In this document: positions 47,856 to 61,555 of the stretch, in pieces
Numbering within the stretch: the first letter of the stretch is position 1
How the letters are laid out: each line of letters opens with the position of its first letter
NCBI RefSeq assembly: GCF_021018895.1
Contig: NC_079377.1
Location: 20,438,001 to 20,502,000 of the forward strand
Source of the DNA: Seriola aureovittata
Lineage: Eukaryota > Chordata > Actinopteri > Carangiformes > Carangidae
Reading direction: 5' to 3'
DNA length: 64,000 bases
Translations under genes and position numbers: made by a program
Notes under the pieces: model-generated
The model's database searches: none
The model's input: the letters and a program-made list of their open reading frames with translations, nothing else
What the model was told of the DNA's origin: nothing

Positions 47856-48879
47856 CCATCACAAAGGTTTAACAGTGGAGTATGAGAAAGGAGCGGCCCC
47901 CATTAGTACGTCAGGAGATAAAATACATAATTCAGCATGTGAAGAATATCTCTACTTAAAGCAGAAGAGATTACATTAAACATAACCTTTGCTCTGCAGG
48001 TTTATATTTGCTGGACTCATTTGAACTGTGAGCACGGGGATGGATGTATCTGGGGTCAGAGTTTCCTGTGCTTGATCATTAAAACTCAGATCAGCCTGGA
48101 GCTTGTCTCTTAGGACCAGATGGGTCCATACATACAAACGCTAAGACTGTGTGTCTGTCAACCTGATCCTCTCTCAACTTCTCCTTCAATTTAATTCATC
48201 TTCTCCTCCGTCATTCTGTCGCGTCATCCGTTTCCCTCCCTCTGCCTTTTTCCTCCGTCTCATTTTCCACAGTAACTTCTCTGATTACGTCAGAAACAAT
48301 ATCAGCAACAGTAGACATTTAACCAACTGTTGAGGAAAGCTGAAGCGAGTTATTTGGTTTATTAGTAAATTTCCTCATCTATCTCTGTGTGATGTAACCT
48401 TTCTTCCTCCGTTCACCTTTCCCCCTTTATCTCTCTCTTTCTGCCAGATGTGAATTCTCTTAATCTTCTCCTACATTCACAGGCAGCCTGGGAAGAAAGG
48501 ATCTGTTGTTTTTTTGTCAACATGTTATTTTTTCTGATGTAACAGAGTCAGGGAGGTTTAGACGGTGTGGTGCAGGATTACACTGTGATCTGACAATGCT
48601 GGGGACAATAATACTGTAAGCTCAAGATCTGCTGTGTTACTATTGACTCCGCTGAAAAGCTGCGCTGACCAGGCGATTTTTTTTTTTTCTGCAGTTTTCA
48701 AGGTATTTCCAGAATCAGTCTGGAAAGCAAATGTACTTTCTGCCGCAGAGTAAAAAGAAAAAAGATGTTCAACGTCAAAAAACTGTCCCGTTCAGCCAAG
48801 AAAAAGTCTGGCACATCTCCCCCAGAAAACTGCAAATCATCATTTCCACCCTTCTGTTCTGGTACAGTTTAATCAAACA
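47851..48879 (+). other. Intronic sequence, no gene seen
   Basis: Contains a T-run at about 48677-48689 and otherwise unremarkable sequence. Confidence 0.5.
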
Positions 48880-49097
48880 AGATGTAACGTGTTAATTAGT
48901 GTGCTTTAGAGATGCTGGTAGGTGGATTTTGTTACAGAGCCAGGCCAGCTGTTTCCAGCCTTTATGCTAAAGTAAGCTAACCACCTGCTAGCTGCAGCTT
49001 CCGTAGCAACAGATACAAGATGGTATTGATCCTGTCATCTAACTCACAGCAGGAGAGTGAATAAAATTGAAAATGACAAAAATGTCAAGCTACTGCT
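48880..49097 (-). repeat. Teleost interspersed repeat, reverse copy of the family at 26680-26960
   Basis: On the + strand this reads TTACAGAGCCAGGCCAGCTG, TTTCCAGCCTTTATGCTAAA, AAGCTAACCACCTGCTAG and ATCTAACTCACAGCAGGAG. These are the reverse complements of the words seen in order in the copy at 26680-26960. The two copies are diverged, so they reflect old insertions. Confidence 0.7.
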
Positions 49098-50013
49098 TTA
49101 CAATTCGGATGATGTGAGAATAAAAATAAAAAAATAAAATCCTTCAGCTTCTCCACAGTGCTGTAAATTGATGAAACAGACTGTACATCGTGCGTTTGAG
49201 GAAGAACAAATAGCGTTGGTACAACGAGCCGTCAGGCATTTGGAGATTCTTAAGTCCTGATCAGCTGGACGTGCAGCATTGCTACCTGTCAGAGCAGAGC
49301 AGACTAGAGCAGACGGCTGGAGACTAAAGATAGACTGAGAACCCTCAGAGGAAAACCGCAACGCTGCCCAGCCTGGCTGCGCTCTGACACTTCCCCATAA
49401 ACACGGAGAGAAAGAGGAAATCCCGGCTAAGGTTTGATTTTAGTAATGCGTGACAGCGCAGGTCCCTCCACACCGTCTCCACTGTCATCTTTTATTCATC
49501 TGCCACTCTTCAAATTCATATTTCATATCCACGGTGGTGTGTAAGTGTCTGTGTGTGTGCGAGTGTGTGCTGATGTTGTTGGGGGAGATTAGGAGGCCAC
49601 AGGGTTTAAACCTGCATGTGTGTGTGGCGTGTAAAGAGTGCGGTGTGTGTCGAGGTTGAAGAGAGGGTTTATTAGGGACTATTTGCGTATCCCTGTCTCC
49701 AGCATCGACTGTGCATCTGACTTGTCACACGTCCCACAGCCACAGTGCACTGTGGGTAAATAATATGCTGTTGGGTTCATGTGGTGTGTTCAGGGCCAGC
49801 GGGGTTTCACAATGTGCCTGTGTCTCGGACACCGTATGCAGTGTCAGTTGATTCAGTCCCATTTTCATGTTCTATTAGAGGTGGGCGTTTTTAAGTTAAA
49901 GATGTTTGGGTGATAAAGCGACTGTTTATTCCTGCTTGAGTCACCGTGGTCGTTTCACCGTTCAGAACCTGTTAGATCAATAACAAGAAGGGCACTGCTG
50001 AGTTTTATGGCAC

Positions 50014-50016
<3 letters not shown>
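49098..50016 (+). other. Intronic sequence, no gene seen
   Basis: Ordinary sequence with some GTGTGT words at about 49540-49650. No gene recognised. Confidence 0.5.
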
Positions 50017-50087
<71 letters not shown>

Positions 50088-50100
50088 CGTGTGTGTGTGT
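50017..50100. repeat. (GT)n microsatellite
   Basis: GT run of about 84 bp with one TTCG interruption near the 3' end. Confidence 0.97.
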
Positions 50101-50202
50101 GGCGTGTGACGAATTGCCATGCACCTGCGCGAATGACTGAAAACTGAATGGTTTAATTTAGTGACCAATCAGAATGATCGATGGAGAACCAATTAGCCAA
50201 AA

Positions 50203-50389
50203 ATCTGTGTGTGTGTGTGTGTGTGTGTGTGTGGGAGAGAGAGAGACAGAAAGAGAGCCACTGAGAGGGAAAGGGAGTTAAATGAGGTTGAAAGCTACTT
50301 TTGGAAAGCAGAGCACGTGGATAAATGGGTACAATGTCTTGATTGCTGGGTAATTTTTGAATAGATAAGTGTGTGAGCATATGAGAGTG

Positions 50390-50448
<59 letters not shown>
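50203..50448. repeat. Two (TG)n microsatellites with a short GA run
   Basis: TG runs at 50203-50233 and 50394-50448, the first followed directly by GAGAGAGAGACAG. Confidence 0.95.
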
Positions 50449-50450
<2 letters not shown>

Positions 50451-50886
50451 TTGTGTGTGCGCATCCTGAATCACACCATGTCCAATTAGGTCCATGATTG
50501 GTTTGTAACAGCTTCTATTTTTAACCGGTACGACAGAAACACGAGGAGGGGCGTGTGATTAACCTTCTTTCAACCAGAAGCTCTAATGAGAGGATTCATG
50601 TTTTCAAAAAGACGTTTAAAAAAAAACAAAAAAAAAAACACTACTCGTAACATCTCTCTTTTCTTTCTCCTTTACTGTACACAACCATTATTTAGAGCCT
50701 TTTTCTTTGGCAAATGAAAAAGCAGCACATACTGTTACAGTGTCTTTAGCAGCAGTTTGACACATCCATCTTCAAAACGTGCCGCTGATTCCCGCTTTAC
50801 ATGATGGATGGCACCGACAGATATCTGTGGGATCTGTGGTGAGTATAATGAATGTTTCACAAGGTGTATTTCTGAAGTTGTGTATA

Positions 50887-50932
<46 letters not shown>

Positions 50933-51522
50933 GTGTGTATGTGTGTGTGTGTGAGCAAGAGAGACGACGCGTTTCAAGGGCTTGGGATCATCTTTAGAAT
51001 AGAGTGATTTATCATTACCTGCTTATTTTGTCTCTGTCTGTCACTCTGATTTTCCTCACTCGCCGTGGCGCCCTCTTTCATCTCTAGAATATAGATTTTA
51101 ATCCCGGTTCCCTCCTGTTGAATATTGCATGTGGTGTCTGCCTTCAATCTCAGATACAGTCAGATGTAGGAAGTGGCAGGAAGACTGAGAGCCGACCCCT
51201 CTATCGGTAATAACACACCGGGGGGAAATTAGTGTGTAAAACAGCTGGAGTTCTGTTTATTAGAGAGATTTATGTTGCTTTGATCAGCTGAACTCAGCTT
51301 TACTCCCATCACATGCACTGATGAAAGCTGTCTAGGGTGTTTCGCATTTTAAGTTAAGTTATTAAGCTTTTATTTATTTATTTATTTATTTATCATATTA
51401 TTTAAACCAGAGTGACTTTAAATACAGTATGTGCAGTTTAGCAATCAGCCTCATGAAGGTAAATGAAGTCAGAGTAGACGATAATGAGGTTTGATGACTC
51501 ACTCATTGGTGCTCATCATGCA

Positions 51523-51563
<41 letters not shown>

Positions 51564-52789
51564 ATACATAGCTCTAGAACAGAAATGACCCATTTCGACC
51601 TTTTCCATTTAGAGAATTTATGCAGCGAGCTTGGATCTGTTTGCCACCTGTCTCATTCTGCTGTCTGCGGTCCGAACCGATGCTCATAATCATCCTTTTC
51701 TTCTTATAAGTTTGAAGAATATAAATTATAGACTAAAGATGGATTTGGATGTGGTGCCTTTGATTTCACCCATAGATTACTGAAGAAACGTGGAGGACTG
51801 GTGAATGATAACAATGGAAGTAAGAATGAATCATTCTGCTCCTGACAGAGTCTGATATGTCGTATTCCACAGATATATCAGGATGTTGTCAGAAAACCAG
51901 ACGGAGCCAAACCTGAGGTGCCGAGGTGAAAGGCAGATTAACAGGTTAACGGGGCAAAGAATTTCTGATGTGTCCCGACGTGAACACTGATTTATTTAGA
52001 AATATGAACCATGAGAGTGTGACATAAAATAATGTGAAAGTCTTGAAGCCAAATTTCAGTAAAGGCCCCTCTGCAAGACAAAAATACAGTAGGTAATGTT
52101 GGAGGATGCAGCTCAGTTCACATTGCATTTGCAAAGTCAAATTCAATTACCAAAATATATTGACATGCAGTGAACCGGGGGATTTGGCGACCTCTGAGTG
52201 TTTCAGGGCCTAGGGGTCGGTTTTCTGCTTTGTCCAGTTGGTAATCAATTCTTCCTGAAGTGGAACGAGCAAGTGGCATCCACCATTTCAGACTCTGCAT
52301 CTTATTGATAAAGTTAAATAATTTTGAAACTATTCACCAAGGCATCATAAGAAGGGAATGTGTCGGCATTTTTGAAAAATCACACTCTCTGGAAACTTCT
52401 GGTGGCGATGTAGGTGAGAAGAACAACACCACTGTCGTATCTGTCCACGAATATATTGAAGCACTCATTAAACTTTCGTGGCCGCTGTCTCCTGAGTTTA
52501 TGTAACTTTTTCACTCTGGTGTGGAGCTACCGTTGCACCCCTGAATACCCACATCTCATTTTTAAAAACACAATTCTTGAAAGTAATTTCCTCAAAACGT
52601 TCTTTTTACCAAACAAAACTCTGTGAGGCAGAAGAGTTGGTGAATTTTGGGATTTTCAAGTAGCCCATGTAGCGACTAATGCCACAGTTCATTGCATGTC
52701 TCCACTGTGCTGTTGGCTATCTCTAAAACGGGCTGAGGAGTAATGTGTGACAGCCCCCCCCCCCTGCAGGCGCGTTTAAGATGGTATCT
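50449..52789 (+). other. Intronic sequence with small microsatellites
   Basis: TG run at 50890-50953 with TATG variants, (TTTA)n at about 51370-51393, and GA run at 51525-51562. Two A-rich stretches lie at about 50617-50640. No gene recognised. Confidence 0.5.
51525..51562. repeat. (GA)n microsatellite
   Basis: Pure AG/GA run of about 38 bp. Confidence 0.97.
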
Positions 52790-52931
52790 CCCACTGATGT
52801 ATGTCTCAGCTTATATCCTCTCTGGATTCCTTCTTTGCTCTCCTCCAACTTAATCACTATTGATCTCCACGTGCTTTGCTCTCCCTCCCTCCTGCACTCT
52901 TTCCTTCACATCTTGAATGTCTCAGCTTTTA

Positions 52932-52973
<42 letters not shown>

Positions 52974-53478
52974 CCCTTTTAATTTCCTGTATCCCACCTA
53001 TCGTTTCTTATTTCACTCCTTCCCTTCACTCCTTACCTCCCCTGCCTTTTTGCCTTTGTCTGTTTGGTCACGTCTCCGCTCTCATTCCCTCGCTTCACCC
53101 TTTCTCTCTGTCCTCCTTTCTTCCCTGTAGCCTGTGATAACTCATTTTTCCAACTCAATTTGTGTCTTTCTTTCTTTTGTTGCTCATTGTTTCACTCTCT
53201 CCATGCTTGCAGTCCTCCTATCTTATTTCCTTCCTCCCTTCCCCTCCCTCTCATTACTATCTTACTCCCTGTTTCTTTTCCCTTTCCTCCCAAGTTCCTC
53301 CAGGTCCTCAGATACCGTGGTCACCTTCTCTCTCCTCCTTTCTTTCCTCACATCCTTCCCTTCTATCCTTAAAGTGCCAAGAGTAACACAGTTTGATTCT
53401 GCCATCCCTCTGCACCCCCCTCCCCTTTCCCCCCTCTCATCCTCCTTCCTTTTTTCTCAAAGCCTCAAAGAAATGTTG

Positions 53479-53514
<36 letters not shown>

Positions 53515-53665
53515 TCTCCCTCTGTTCTCAATTCAGCCCCCCCCCCATCTTGACTATCTTAACTTCATCGCATAGATTGGATGAGCGAGGAATGTCAGAC
53601 AAGATCTCTCTCTCTCTCTCCCTCTCTCTCTCTTTCTCTTTCTCTCTCTCTCTTCCTCATCCTTT
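52790..53665 (+). repeat. Kilobase-scale polypyrimidine-rich tract
   Basis: Nearly 900 bp dominated by C and T on the + strand, with pure CT runs at about 52938-52968, 53480-53508 and 53606-53652 embedded in CTTCC, CTCCC and TTTCC text. All three + strand frames stay open for long stretches because stop codons need purines, so the Ser, Leu, Phe and Pro-rich frames here are artefacts. Confidence 0.9.
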
Positions 53666-54927
53666 CTGAGATGCTGAGGAATTTAAGAAGCGTTTTATTG
53701 ATTGTTGCTTCGAGGCAGCATTTTTATGTGGGATGGGAGTGTCTTTGTTTGTGTGTGTGTGTGTGTGTGTGTGTGCGTGCGTGCGTGCGCGTGTGTGTGT
53801 TTGAACTCTTGCACATACAATCAACACACTGCCAATGCAGGATTATGTGCATGCCCTGTGGTGTTTGTTTGCCCCAGAGTGTGTTGTGTGTGTATGTGTG
53901 TGTCCATGCCAACAGTGCATTTTGCCTATTTGTGTCAAATCAGCACAAGATGAGGAGTCTGACTGACTTTGGTTACATTTATCCATCAATGACTGTCATA
54001 CAAAACACACACAATGCAGCTGTAACACAATAGAATGTTTTCAATGTGAAAACGGTTATTTTCCAAAACATTATATTACCATAAAAACAAAATCATCATC
54101 AGTAGTCCATCATTCAGAGTCTGTAACCATAGTAACCTATTATTACTCTTATTCTCTTATTCCAACATTTGATTTCTCATATTGGACAGTAGATGATGAG
54201 AAATAAATATCCCATTACTGGAACGCTGTTTTATTCCTCTATATCATTTTGCCTACGAACAGATGATGTATCACAGAGTTCTCCAGAAGTAAAACTTTCC
54301 CAAATCTGGCCAACAGCAGTGACACTGCCCGCTCCTCTAGCCTGTAACGTTTCCAAGAAAAACGACTTAAGAGTGTAACACATGGACGCAGCCACACGAT
54401 CCCGTTGCAGCTTGCACTTGATAAACGTATCGAATAAATAACAATAAGTGCGATTGCAGTTCTTCTTTCTGTATTTGTATTTGCATTCGTGTGTGTAGCG
54501 GAGGCGCTGGAGTCCAGCCTGGGCGCTCCTACTTGCCTGGAGCAATTTTTAGTGCTGGACTCAAACCTCATTCTGCTGTCACACGCATCTTTTTCACTTC
54601 ATCCCATCACTCCCTCCGTCTCTCTCTCCCTCTCTCTACATGCCGTGAGTAGGCGGACACCGTCGGAGGTGAGAAGTGAGAGCACGAATGCGTGCCGGTA
54701 ACCATGGAGACCCTGTCCTAATTGGCCAATGGCCTGGGAGGATGATTGGCAGCTGTTGTCAGTGAGAGCTGTGCATGCAGACAGGCAGAAGAGCCGGACG
54801 GCCCCAGATGGGTCCTTAGGATATGAGAAGAAGATGAACAAGAGGAAGAATTTATTCTCCCCATTTCCAATTTGAGCCTTAAAATCAATTTCTTGAGAGA
54901 CTCAAATGCCTGTCGGATGGGCTGTGC

Positions 54928-54968
<41 letters not shown>

Positions 54969-55430
54969 TGCGTGTGTGTCTCAAGTGTGTTTGTGGCAAT
55001 TTACTGTACGTATGAGACTGTCCTTCCAAAGAGAAACAACAGCATCAGTTTTCTCAGCAAATCCGCCAAAAATGACACGTTTACGCTGAAAATGACCCGT
55101 CTGTCGGGAGCGAAGGAGGAAATAGTGTGATAGTGCCACAACATCAGCAGAGCGAGGAGGTCGGCGTGCATGCAACAGAAATCTGAGTTTAACATGGGAG
55201 ACCAGTGTGTATTAATTTCCTGTTTCCAGTCAGCGTTGGCGTCTTTTAACCGTGACCACGAGTGTTGATTACAGCGATGATGAAGGTTCCTCTGAGTTTT
55301 AACCCGAACCTCTTGTCAGACCAGAAAAGCGCTGACTAATGGCATATTCTGTCGACTTGTTGGTTTCTGAGTCGTTTTTTCATGTGTGTGTATTGGTGTA
55401 CAGTTCGTGATTACACCTATGCTTTTGTCT
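53666..55430 (+). other. Intronic sequence with TG microsatellites
   Basis: TG/CG runs at 53751-53800 and 54934-54979. No gene recognised; overlapping minus-strand frames at 54231-54571 have no family resemblance. Confidence 0.5.
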
Positions 55431-55460
55431 TTGTGTGTGTGTGTGTGTGTGTGTATGTGT

Positions 55461-55504
<44 letters not shown>

Positions 55505-55619
55505 TCACATGTGTATCCTTCCAGCTCCTGAGCGCCTCGAGTGCTTATCCCTGCGTATCTTGATCTCTGTGTGTCTGTGTGTGTGTGATGCCCGCTGATT
55601 CTCGCGTGGGTGTTTCCAT

Positions 55620-55717
<98 letters not shown>

Positions 55718-55728
55718 TGTGTGGGTGG
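55431..55728. repeat. Two long (TG)n microsatellites
   Basis: TG runs at 55431-55502 (with TATG variants) and 55624-55728 (one TTG break), 120 bp apart. Confidence 0.96.
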
Positions 55729-56118
55729 ACGTTCAGAGAGTTGATGGGCGGCTCGGCTCGGCCTCTGACTGAGCCGACATGCTTCTCATCATCCTCTCTC
55801 TCTCTCTCTCTCATCCTCTTTTATTCAGGATAGAATCCGTGTGGTTCGGCTTCCTCTTGCTCTTTCCAGCTCACTGTAAAACATGTTCATTTAGCAACCA
55901 GGCTTTTTATTGTTCCTCATGTCATTACAGTGTTGTGACAGTTTCCTTGTTTGTTTCAGCTGTGTACAGATATGGAATTAAACCAACACTGAGTCGCTCA
56001 GATGGAAGTGTTGAAATTGAACTTTGCAGTGTTGAACCGAGATTTTTAGAGTCTTACACGGACTTTTGCACATGTGGAAGCATTAAAACAGAAGTTGCGC
56101 TCTTTTTGCTGACTAACA

Positions 56119-56170
56119 CAGGCTCCACACACACACTCACACTCACACTCACACTCACACATACACACAT
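56119..56170. repeat. (CACACT)n hexamer repeat
   Basis: Four to five copies of CACTCACA-type hexamers, probably derived from a mutated CA microsatellite. Confidence 0.85.
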
Positions 56171-56296
56171 AAACGGAAATATGATTTTCCAGCCAAGGAA
56201 GGGCAGACGGAGCCGATAAAAAGATGTTTTCCTCTTCATCACTCTCCTTTCTCCTTCTCTTCCTCTGACTCAGTTTTTTTCCTTTCCTTTACCACT

Positions 56297-56300
<4 letters not shown>

Positions 56301-56354
<54 letters not shown>

Positions 56355-56541
56355 CTTTCTCTCCTCTCTTCCTTGCTCTCTCACAAACACATCCACACAC
56401 ACACACACACACATCCACACACACACTGAATCCCTCACTCACTTTTCTGTCAGTTTTTCATTGTTTAGAGAAGCAGTGTAAACTAGCTGCATATTTTCCA
56501 TGACTTCAGGCTTTCACTGCAGGACAACCTGCCACACTAGC

Positions 56542-56574
<33 letters not shown>

Positions 56575-56594
56575 ACACACACACACACACACAT
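56301..56594. repeat. Cluster of (CA)n microsatellites
   Basis: CA runs at 56301-56352, about 56394-56426 (with CATC breaks) and 56546-56594 (one CC break). Confidence 0.95.
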
Positions 56595-56629
56595 ACAATG
56601 TTAAGTGTATGTGCACATACCCAAACACA

Positions 56630-56752
56630 AAGTCACAGTAAATGGAGCATATCATTGTAGTGAAATAACAGACCGGTCGTGATGCGTACAGTACACAGAG
56701 AGTGTCAGTGTAAGTGGGGCATATCCCTCTAGTGATGCGATATCACAAACTC
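56630..56752 (+). repeat. Diverged 75-bp tandem dimer
   Basis: GGAGCATATC (56643) and GGGGCATATC (56718) lie 75 bp apart, with related flanks (TCACAGTAAATGG against TCAGTGTAAGTGG, and TAGTGA after each). This suggests an old duplication of about 75 bp. Confidence 0.5.
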
Positions 56753-58496
56753 AACCTTTACTTGGTTCACAGCTTTTGGAGAAGCTCCATGTTTAGTTTA
56801 AGAAGATACTGAATAATGTCAGGGAACGAGAGAGAGGGCGGACTCAACCAGACAGTTTTGCTTGTTAGCAGCCATAAAGTGCAAGTGGACTCAAATACCC
56901 AAAACTCCTGTAGAGCATCCAGTGTCAGTGTCTGCTCACAAGTACTCAGTTCTAAGATATTTTCCATAAAACAGCGAACAGTCCAAGAACTATTCACACA
57001 TAAACAAACCAAACAAATTTTAATTTGTTACTGCCTTTCAAGATAACGTATATAACCGTACGGAAAGTACTATTTTCTGATCTGCCACCTCCATAGTTAA
57101 GGTTTCGTTAAGTTTTAGCACTAAAACTAGTTGATGTGAAGCACATAAGGATATACTGTATGTTGAATCAATGTGTAAGCATTCATTCACAATAAGGATG
57201 GTGTTTCCACTGCAGTCTGTTATTTTCTATACCAGACCACCTCAAAGTTGATTAAAGGAGCAATATTTAAGTTTTGCTATTGCTAAAAAAAAGTCAACGT
57301 TAGTTTTAAAAGCTGTTTACTTACTGGTCTTGCTGAAAGCGTCAACCATTGTTGCATTTACAAGACAAGTAATTATCGTACGCTCTCTGAGCAGGGCTAC
57401 TTCTTCAGGGCAGACTGAACGCTACAGTGACTCGGTATCGGAAAATTATGAGATGGAGATGGAATAAAGAAAAAGAAGCCATAAAAATAGATGCAAAACA
57501 AAAGGGTTGCTTTCCATCAATTAAGGAATGAAGTTTGACATGTTCAACATGTTATCAAGAGTAGATAACAGTAAAATATAGCCTATCACAATGAATGTTA
57601 GAATATTTGGTGTTTTTATCAGTTTATGTGGGACTAACAGTAAATACAGTATTAATCTATAAGTCATGCAAAATTAAAAATACTTACTTATGCCATTACA
57701 GGAATAAATAGCACGCACATGCACACCCACACACACACACACACACAGTCTGTCCCTTCAGTGTTTTGTTGTGCTGTTTAAGAAGCTTGTCTGTGGCTGT
57801 TCCTCCATTCTGCTCTGCTTTGATGTGGAACTGGTGCAACACTCCATCAGGGAGCATTAATATTATATCACCACACACATACACACACACACACATACAC
57901 TAATACATGCCTATGAGCAGATGCAGCTACACACAAACACACACACACACACACACACTCAGACTCAATGCCTTATGACACATGCTGCATGCTCAGGCTG
58001 CTGCATCACTTCACTGCGGCAGAGCCTCTCTCTGTCTTTGCACAGTTAACTTTGAAATTAAGATAAACAGTCGTGCAGTAATGAAATGAAAACATTCTTA
58101 TCGTGACGGTGGTATTTGGCCAGTGTGTTGTCGTATATGTCTGCATTAATATGTCTTAGCAGTGTGTGTGTGCGTGTGAGTAATTTGGCTTCACCCTGAA
58201 GACATCGTCTCACAATTTACTCTCGCATATCAACCACAAACATGAGCTCGCTCTCTGTGTGTGTGTGTGTGTGTACATCTGTGAAAAGCCATACACACAC
58301 ATCCGTCCAGTGTAAATCAATGCCTTTCTCTGTCTTTCACCTCTCATCCTTCTGTTATCAGTCGACTCCTTGTCTGTCGCCTTCTCTTCATTTCTCTCTT
58401 TTTGTGTTGTCTTTTCTTGTCTCTCTTTCTCTCCCGTCTGTATGAATAATAGAAGAGGCTGATGTTGCTTTGAGGTAATTGGATGAAAAAGCTACT

Positions 58497-58523
58497 TGGA
58501 TGGATGGATGGATGGATGGATGG
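58497..58523. repeat. (GGAT)n tetranucleotide microsatellite
   Basis: About 6.5 copies of GGAT. Confidence 0.95.
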
Positions 58524-61098
58524 ACACGCTGCTTTATGAATGGGATTAGATAAAATTGATCTGTTTTCCACTGCTGTCCCTGTTATAAGTGAATTAAATC
58601 AAATGAAGAGAGAGTGGAAGAGAGAGGGTGGCAGGAAGAGAGACTGGGGGAAGAGCGGGTGGAGAGACATACAGTAAGAGAGAGAGAGAGAGGGGGAGGG
58701 AGAGACATGGGGAATCCCTTCCTAAATCACATAAAAATAAACCACATGTGAAAATTACTTGTCTTCCTCTCCCTCTTTCTGTGCGTGTGTGCTTGTAACA
58801 TGTTAAGTGTTTCCATATGAGATGCACACACACACTCATACACACCATACACACACAAGGGAGTGAAAAGTTTCCATGTTTAGGCTAAGTGAGTTTTAAC
58901 ATGACAGATGTTGACTGTTACTGTAGCACTGTAGCCTTCTGTGTTCCTACACACATGCACACACACACACACACACACATACATACATAAATACACACAC
59001 ACACACACATACTCACACAGAGTACTATTTTTAACCTCTTTATGACTTTTGTGAACATGAAGTGTAAAAGGATACAGAAACATACACACACAGTCATTTA
59101 TAGATGGAAAATGTGTAAGGACACACATTTACACACACAAACACACACATATATATATAAACACACATTTTCCAGTGGCACTTTTCTCAGTCCAGTTCAC
59201 CGGTGGGGGGTGGGGGTCAGTTACAGCAAGTTGAAGAAGACGCCATGTGTTGGTGCTATAACTGTTTAAAGCTCAGGTGACAGATGGTTTCCTCTGCTTT
59301 ACAAAATCCTTTTTAAAAAGCGAGTTGATAAACGCCGCGTGCTGACAAGCGAGAACCAAAGTTGATTTTTCAGTTACTGGAAATTTGCGGGTTTTTTTTT
59401 TTTTTTCCTGTCAGCAGAAATATCGAAGCGGACTGATTTGATTTGTCGTGTACCAAGCTGATGTTCAGTACAAGGTTTATTTCACTGACTGAAATGTGTG
59501 CACATCTGAGCACAGTATTTTCTCTTTTTTTGTTTTGTAACTTGGAGCCAGAACTTTCACAGAATCAAAATAGTTTGGTAGAGTCTGTCATAAGAAGAAG
59601 TACATGAAATCCTGTAGGGATTTTCCAGACTGTTATAGTAGTATCGCTGTTTATGATCATTATGAATTAAAAACTACATTTATTTCAAAATTCTACTTCA
59701 ATAAAGGATGGAACTCACACATTGAACATGCCGAGTGACATTACAATGTATAGATGATAAATTGTGTCCAAAGCCTCACCTCTTCAACATTATGTAAACA
59801 CACAGAGTTGTGTCGGATGCAGAGGAAGACATCAAACGGCCCGTGTGCTACAGTAAGCCTGCTGAGGCTCTGCTGCAGCTGCACGCAGAGCAAAGCTTTA
59901 CTGATGCTGTTCTCTGTGGAAAACCTGTGCCGGATCTGCTACGACAGATTGGGGTTAAGATTTTCCTTTAGGATGCTTGGAACAAAAACCGCTGAAACAC
60001 TGCAAAAAAAATAAAAAATAAAAATAAAATAGAAATAGATGCAACCAGAGTTTAATGTGAGAGTGGAATCCAGGAGCAGGCACGCTCACGTACATGTGCG
60101 TACAAATATTTAAATGTGTCTCTGAGGCAGAGCTCCTGTTGGCATAATCACAGTGACAATGAGCAGATGCTATGGCTGAATATTTCTGGGGATAGCGATG
60201 TGAGGATGCAACACACATACACACAATATACACACCGAGGATCCTTACAATTGAGAGCCGAATCATCTCCACCGCTACAACAGCCAGAGGTAGCGTTTTA
60301 TAATTTTGTTATTGTATTCTTGCTACCTGAGTCGTTGTGGCTCATGAATTAAAAAATAAAAAAATTTAAAATACAACACTGAAGTTGAGTTAAAGTGCAG
60401 ATTATACCCGACAGCATCTACACGGAGCATCCACCCAATAATATGGAGAACACTAATGACCAATGTGCTGCAGCCCAGTTGGGAATTGGAGAAAAAACAC
60501 AACAGTGGTGTTGTAGTTTTATTTGGGACGGCTTGTTTTAATGCTTGTACGACAGTGAAATTATTACCTGCAAAGCTAAATGTGTGAATTAAAGATGTTT
60601 ATACCGACCCAAACTGTTTTTTTTTACAAATTGTAAAAAGAAAAGACCAGAACAAGCAAAATTCAAGCTATTTTATACCAGGATGTAATCTAGACCGAGC
60701 AGATGTGGAGCTATACACGAAGCAAAAACCCTTGACTTGAGTTTGTACGTAAGGGGGAATGATGAACAGAAGGATCTTCACCTCTCAAATCTCCACAGAT
60801 GCCGTAATCGTCTAGATAATATCTCTTCTTTTCCTCTTCTTCCTCTTCTAACTACTTATTTTGTCTCAACTAATTTTCTCTTAGCCCGTGCCTGTCCTCT
60901 TACTGAATTATCTCCCTCTCCGCTTTCTGTCCCTTTCTCCCGGTCTCATTTTCTCTGTCAGATTAGATCACAGATTTTGCTTTTGCCTTTACCATCTGTC
61001 CTCCAAAACCAGGCTCCTTAAGATTCCTTTCAACTCCTCAGCTTTTAATCAGCAACTCCCTGCTCCTAAAGAAAATGAATCGGAGTCCCATAAGGCTT

Positions 61099-61120
61099 GG
61101 GGGGGGGGGGGGGGGGGGGG
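61099..61120 (+). repeat. Poly-G run
   Basis: About 22 consecutive G bases. Runs of this length are prone to sequencing and polymerase error, and the count should be treated as approximate. Confidence 0.9.
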
Positions 61121-61555
61121 CTTCTCTGTGAGTGTATGAGTTTGTTTTGTTTTGTTTTTTTTGTTTGTTCTTTGGGTTTTTATGCAGGTCCTGAAAGACA
61201 CAAAAACATCCTAAATTGCATTATCAGACTTGGTGTGAACCTTCTTAAAAAAAGTATGCTGCTCATTTTACTGGTGAGACAAAATGAGGGAAAACAAGAA
61301 GAGGAGAGAGGATTTATAGAGAAGAAGGAAGGCGGAGACGGTAACAAGACAAGTGTTGTTACCGTGAAAAAGATTGAAACAGTCAGTGACAAACAGTTTC
61401 TCATTTCTGTGCCTTCTCCTCATCTTCGTCCTCTTCTTCTCTTCGCCTGCTTGAAATCCGTTAAAATGTCAAATGAAATGAAAGTCTCTTTTTCTCCCAA
61501 ATGTGATACAGTAACTTCTACATTAGATTATCTGTTGTGTAACAGACGCACAACT

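Larger units (their letters stand above)
56753..61555 (+). other. Intronic sequence with scattered microsatellites
   Basis: CA runs at about 57730-57748, 57874-57898, 57937-57958 and 58957-59010; (GGAT)n at 58497-58523; a GA-rich block at 58605-58710; T-run at 59392-59406; G22 run at 61099-61120. No gene recognised. Confidence 0.5.

Noticed and set aside
47840..47979. VEYEKG reading after the second duplicated unit, compared with the DDEEYEK region of CBD2 exon A/B
   Set aside because: The similarity stops after a few residues, there is no matching downstream CBD2 sequence, and no suitable acceptor precedes it.
52781..53553. Overlapping + strand frames of 70-139 codons rich in Ser, Leu, Phe and Pro
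   Set aside because: The polypyrimidine tract excludes stop codons in all frames, so open length carries no meaning.
55779..56219. 146-codon open frame
   Set aside because: It begins in a CT repeat and ends in a CACACT repeat; the middle part has no recognisable motif and no splice or start context.
57250..57470. Possible short transposon starting TTAAAGGAGCAATA
   Set aside because: I could not find a matching inverted end or flanking duplication.
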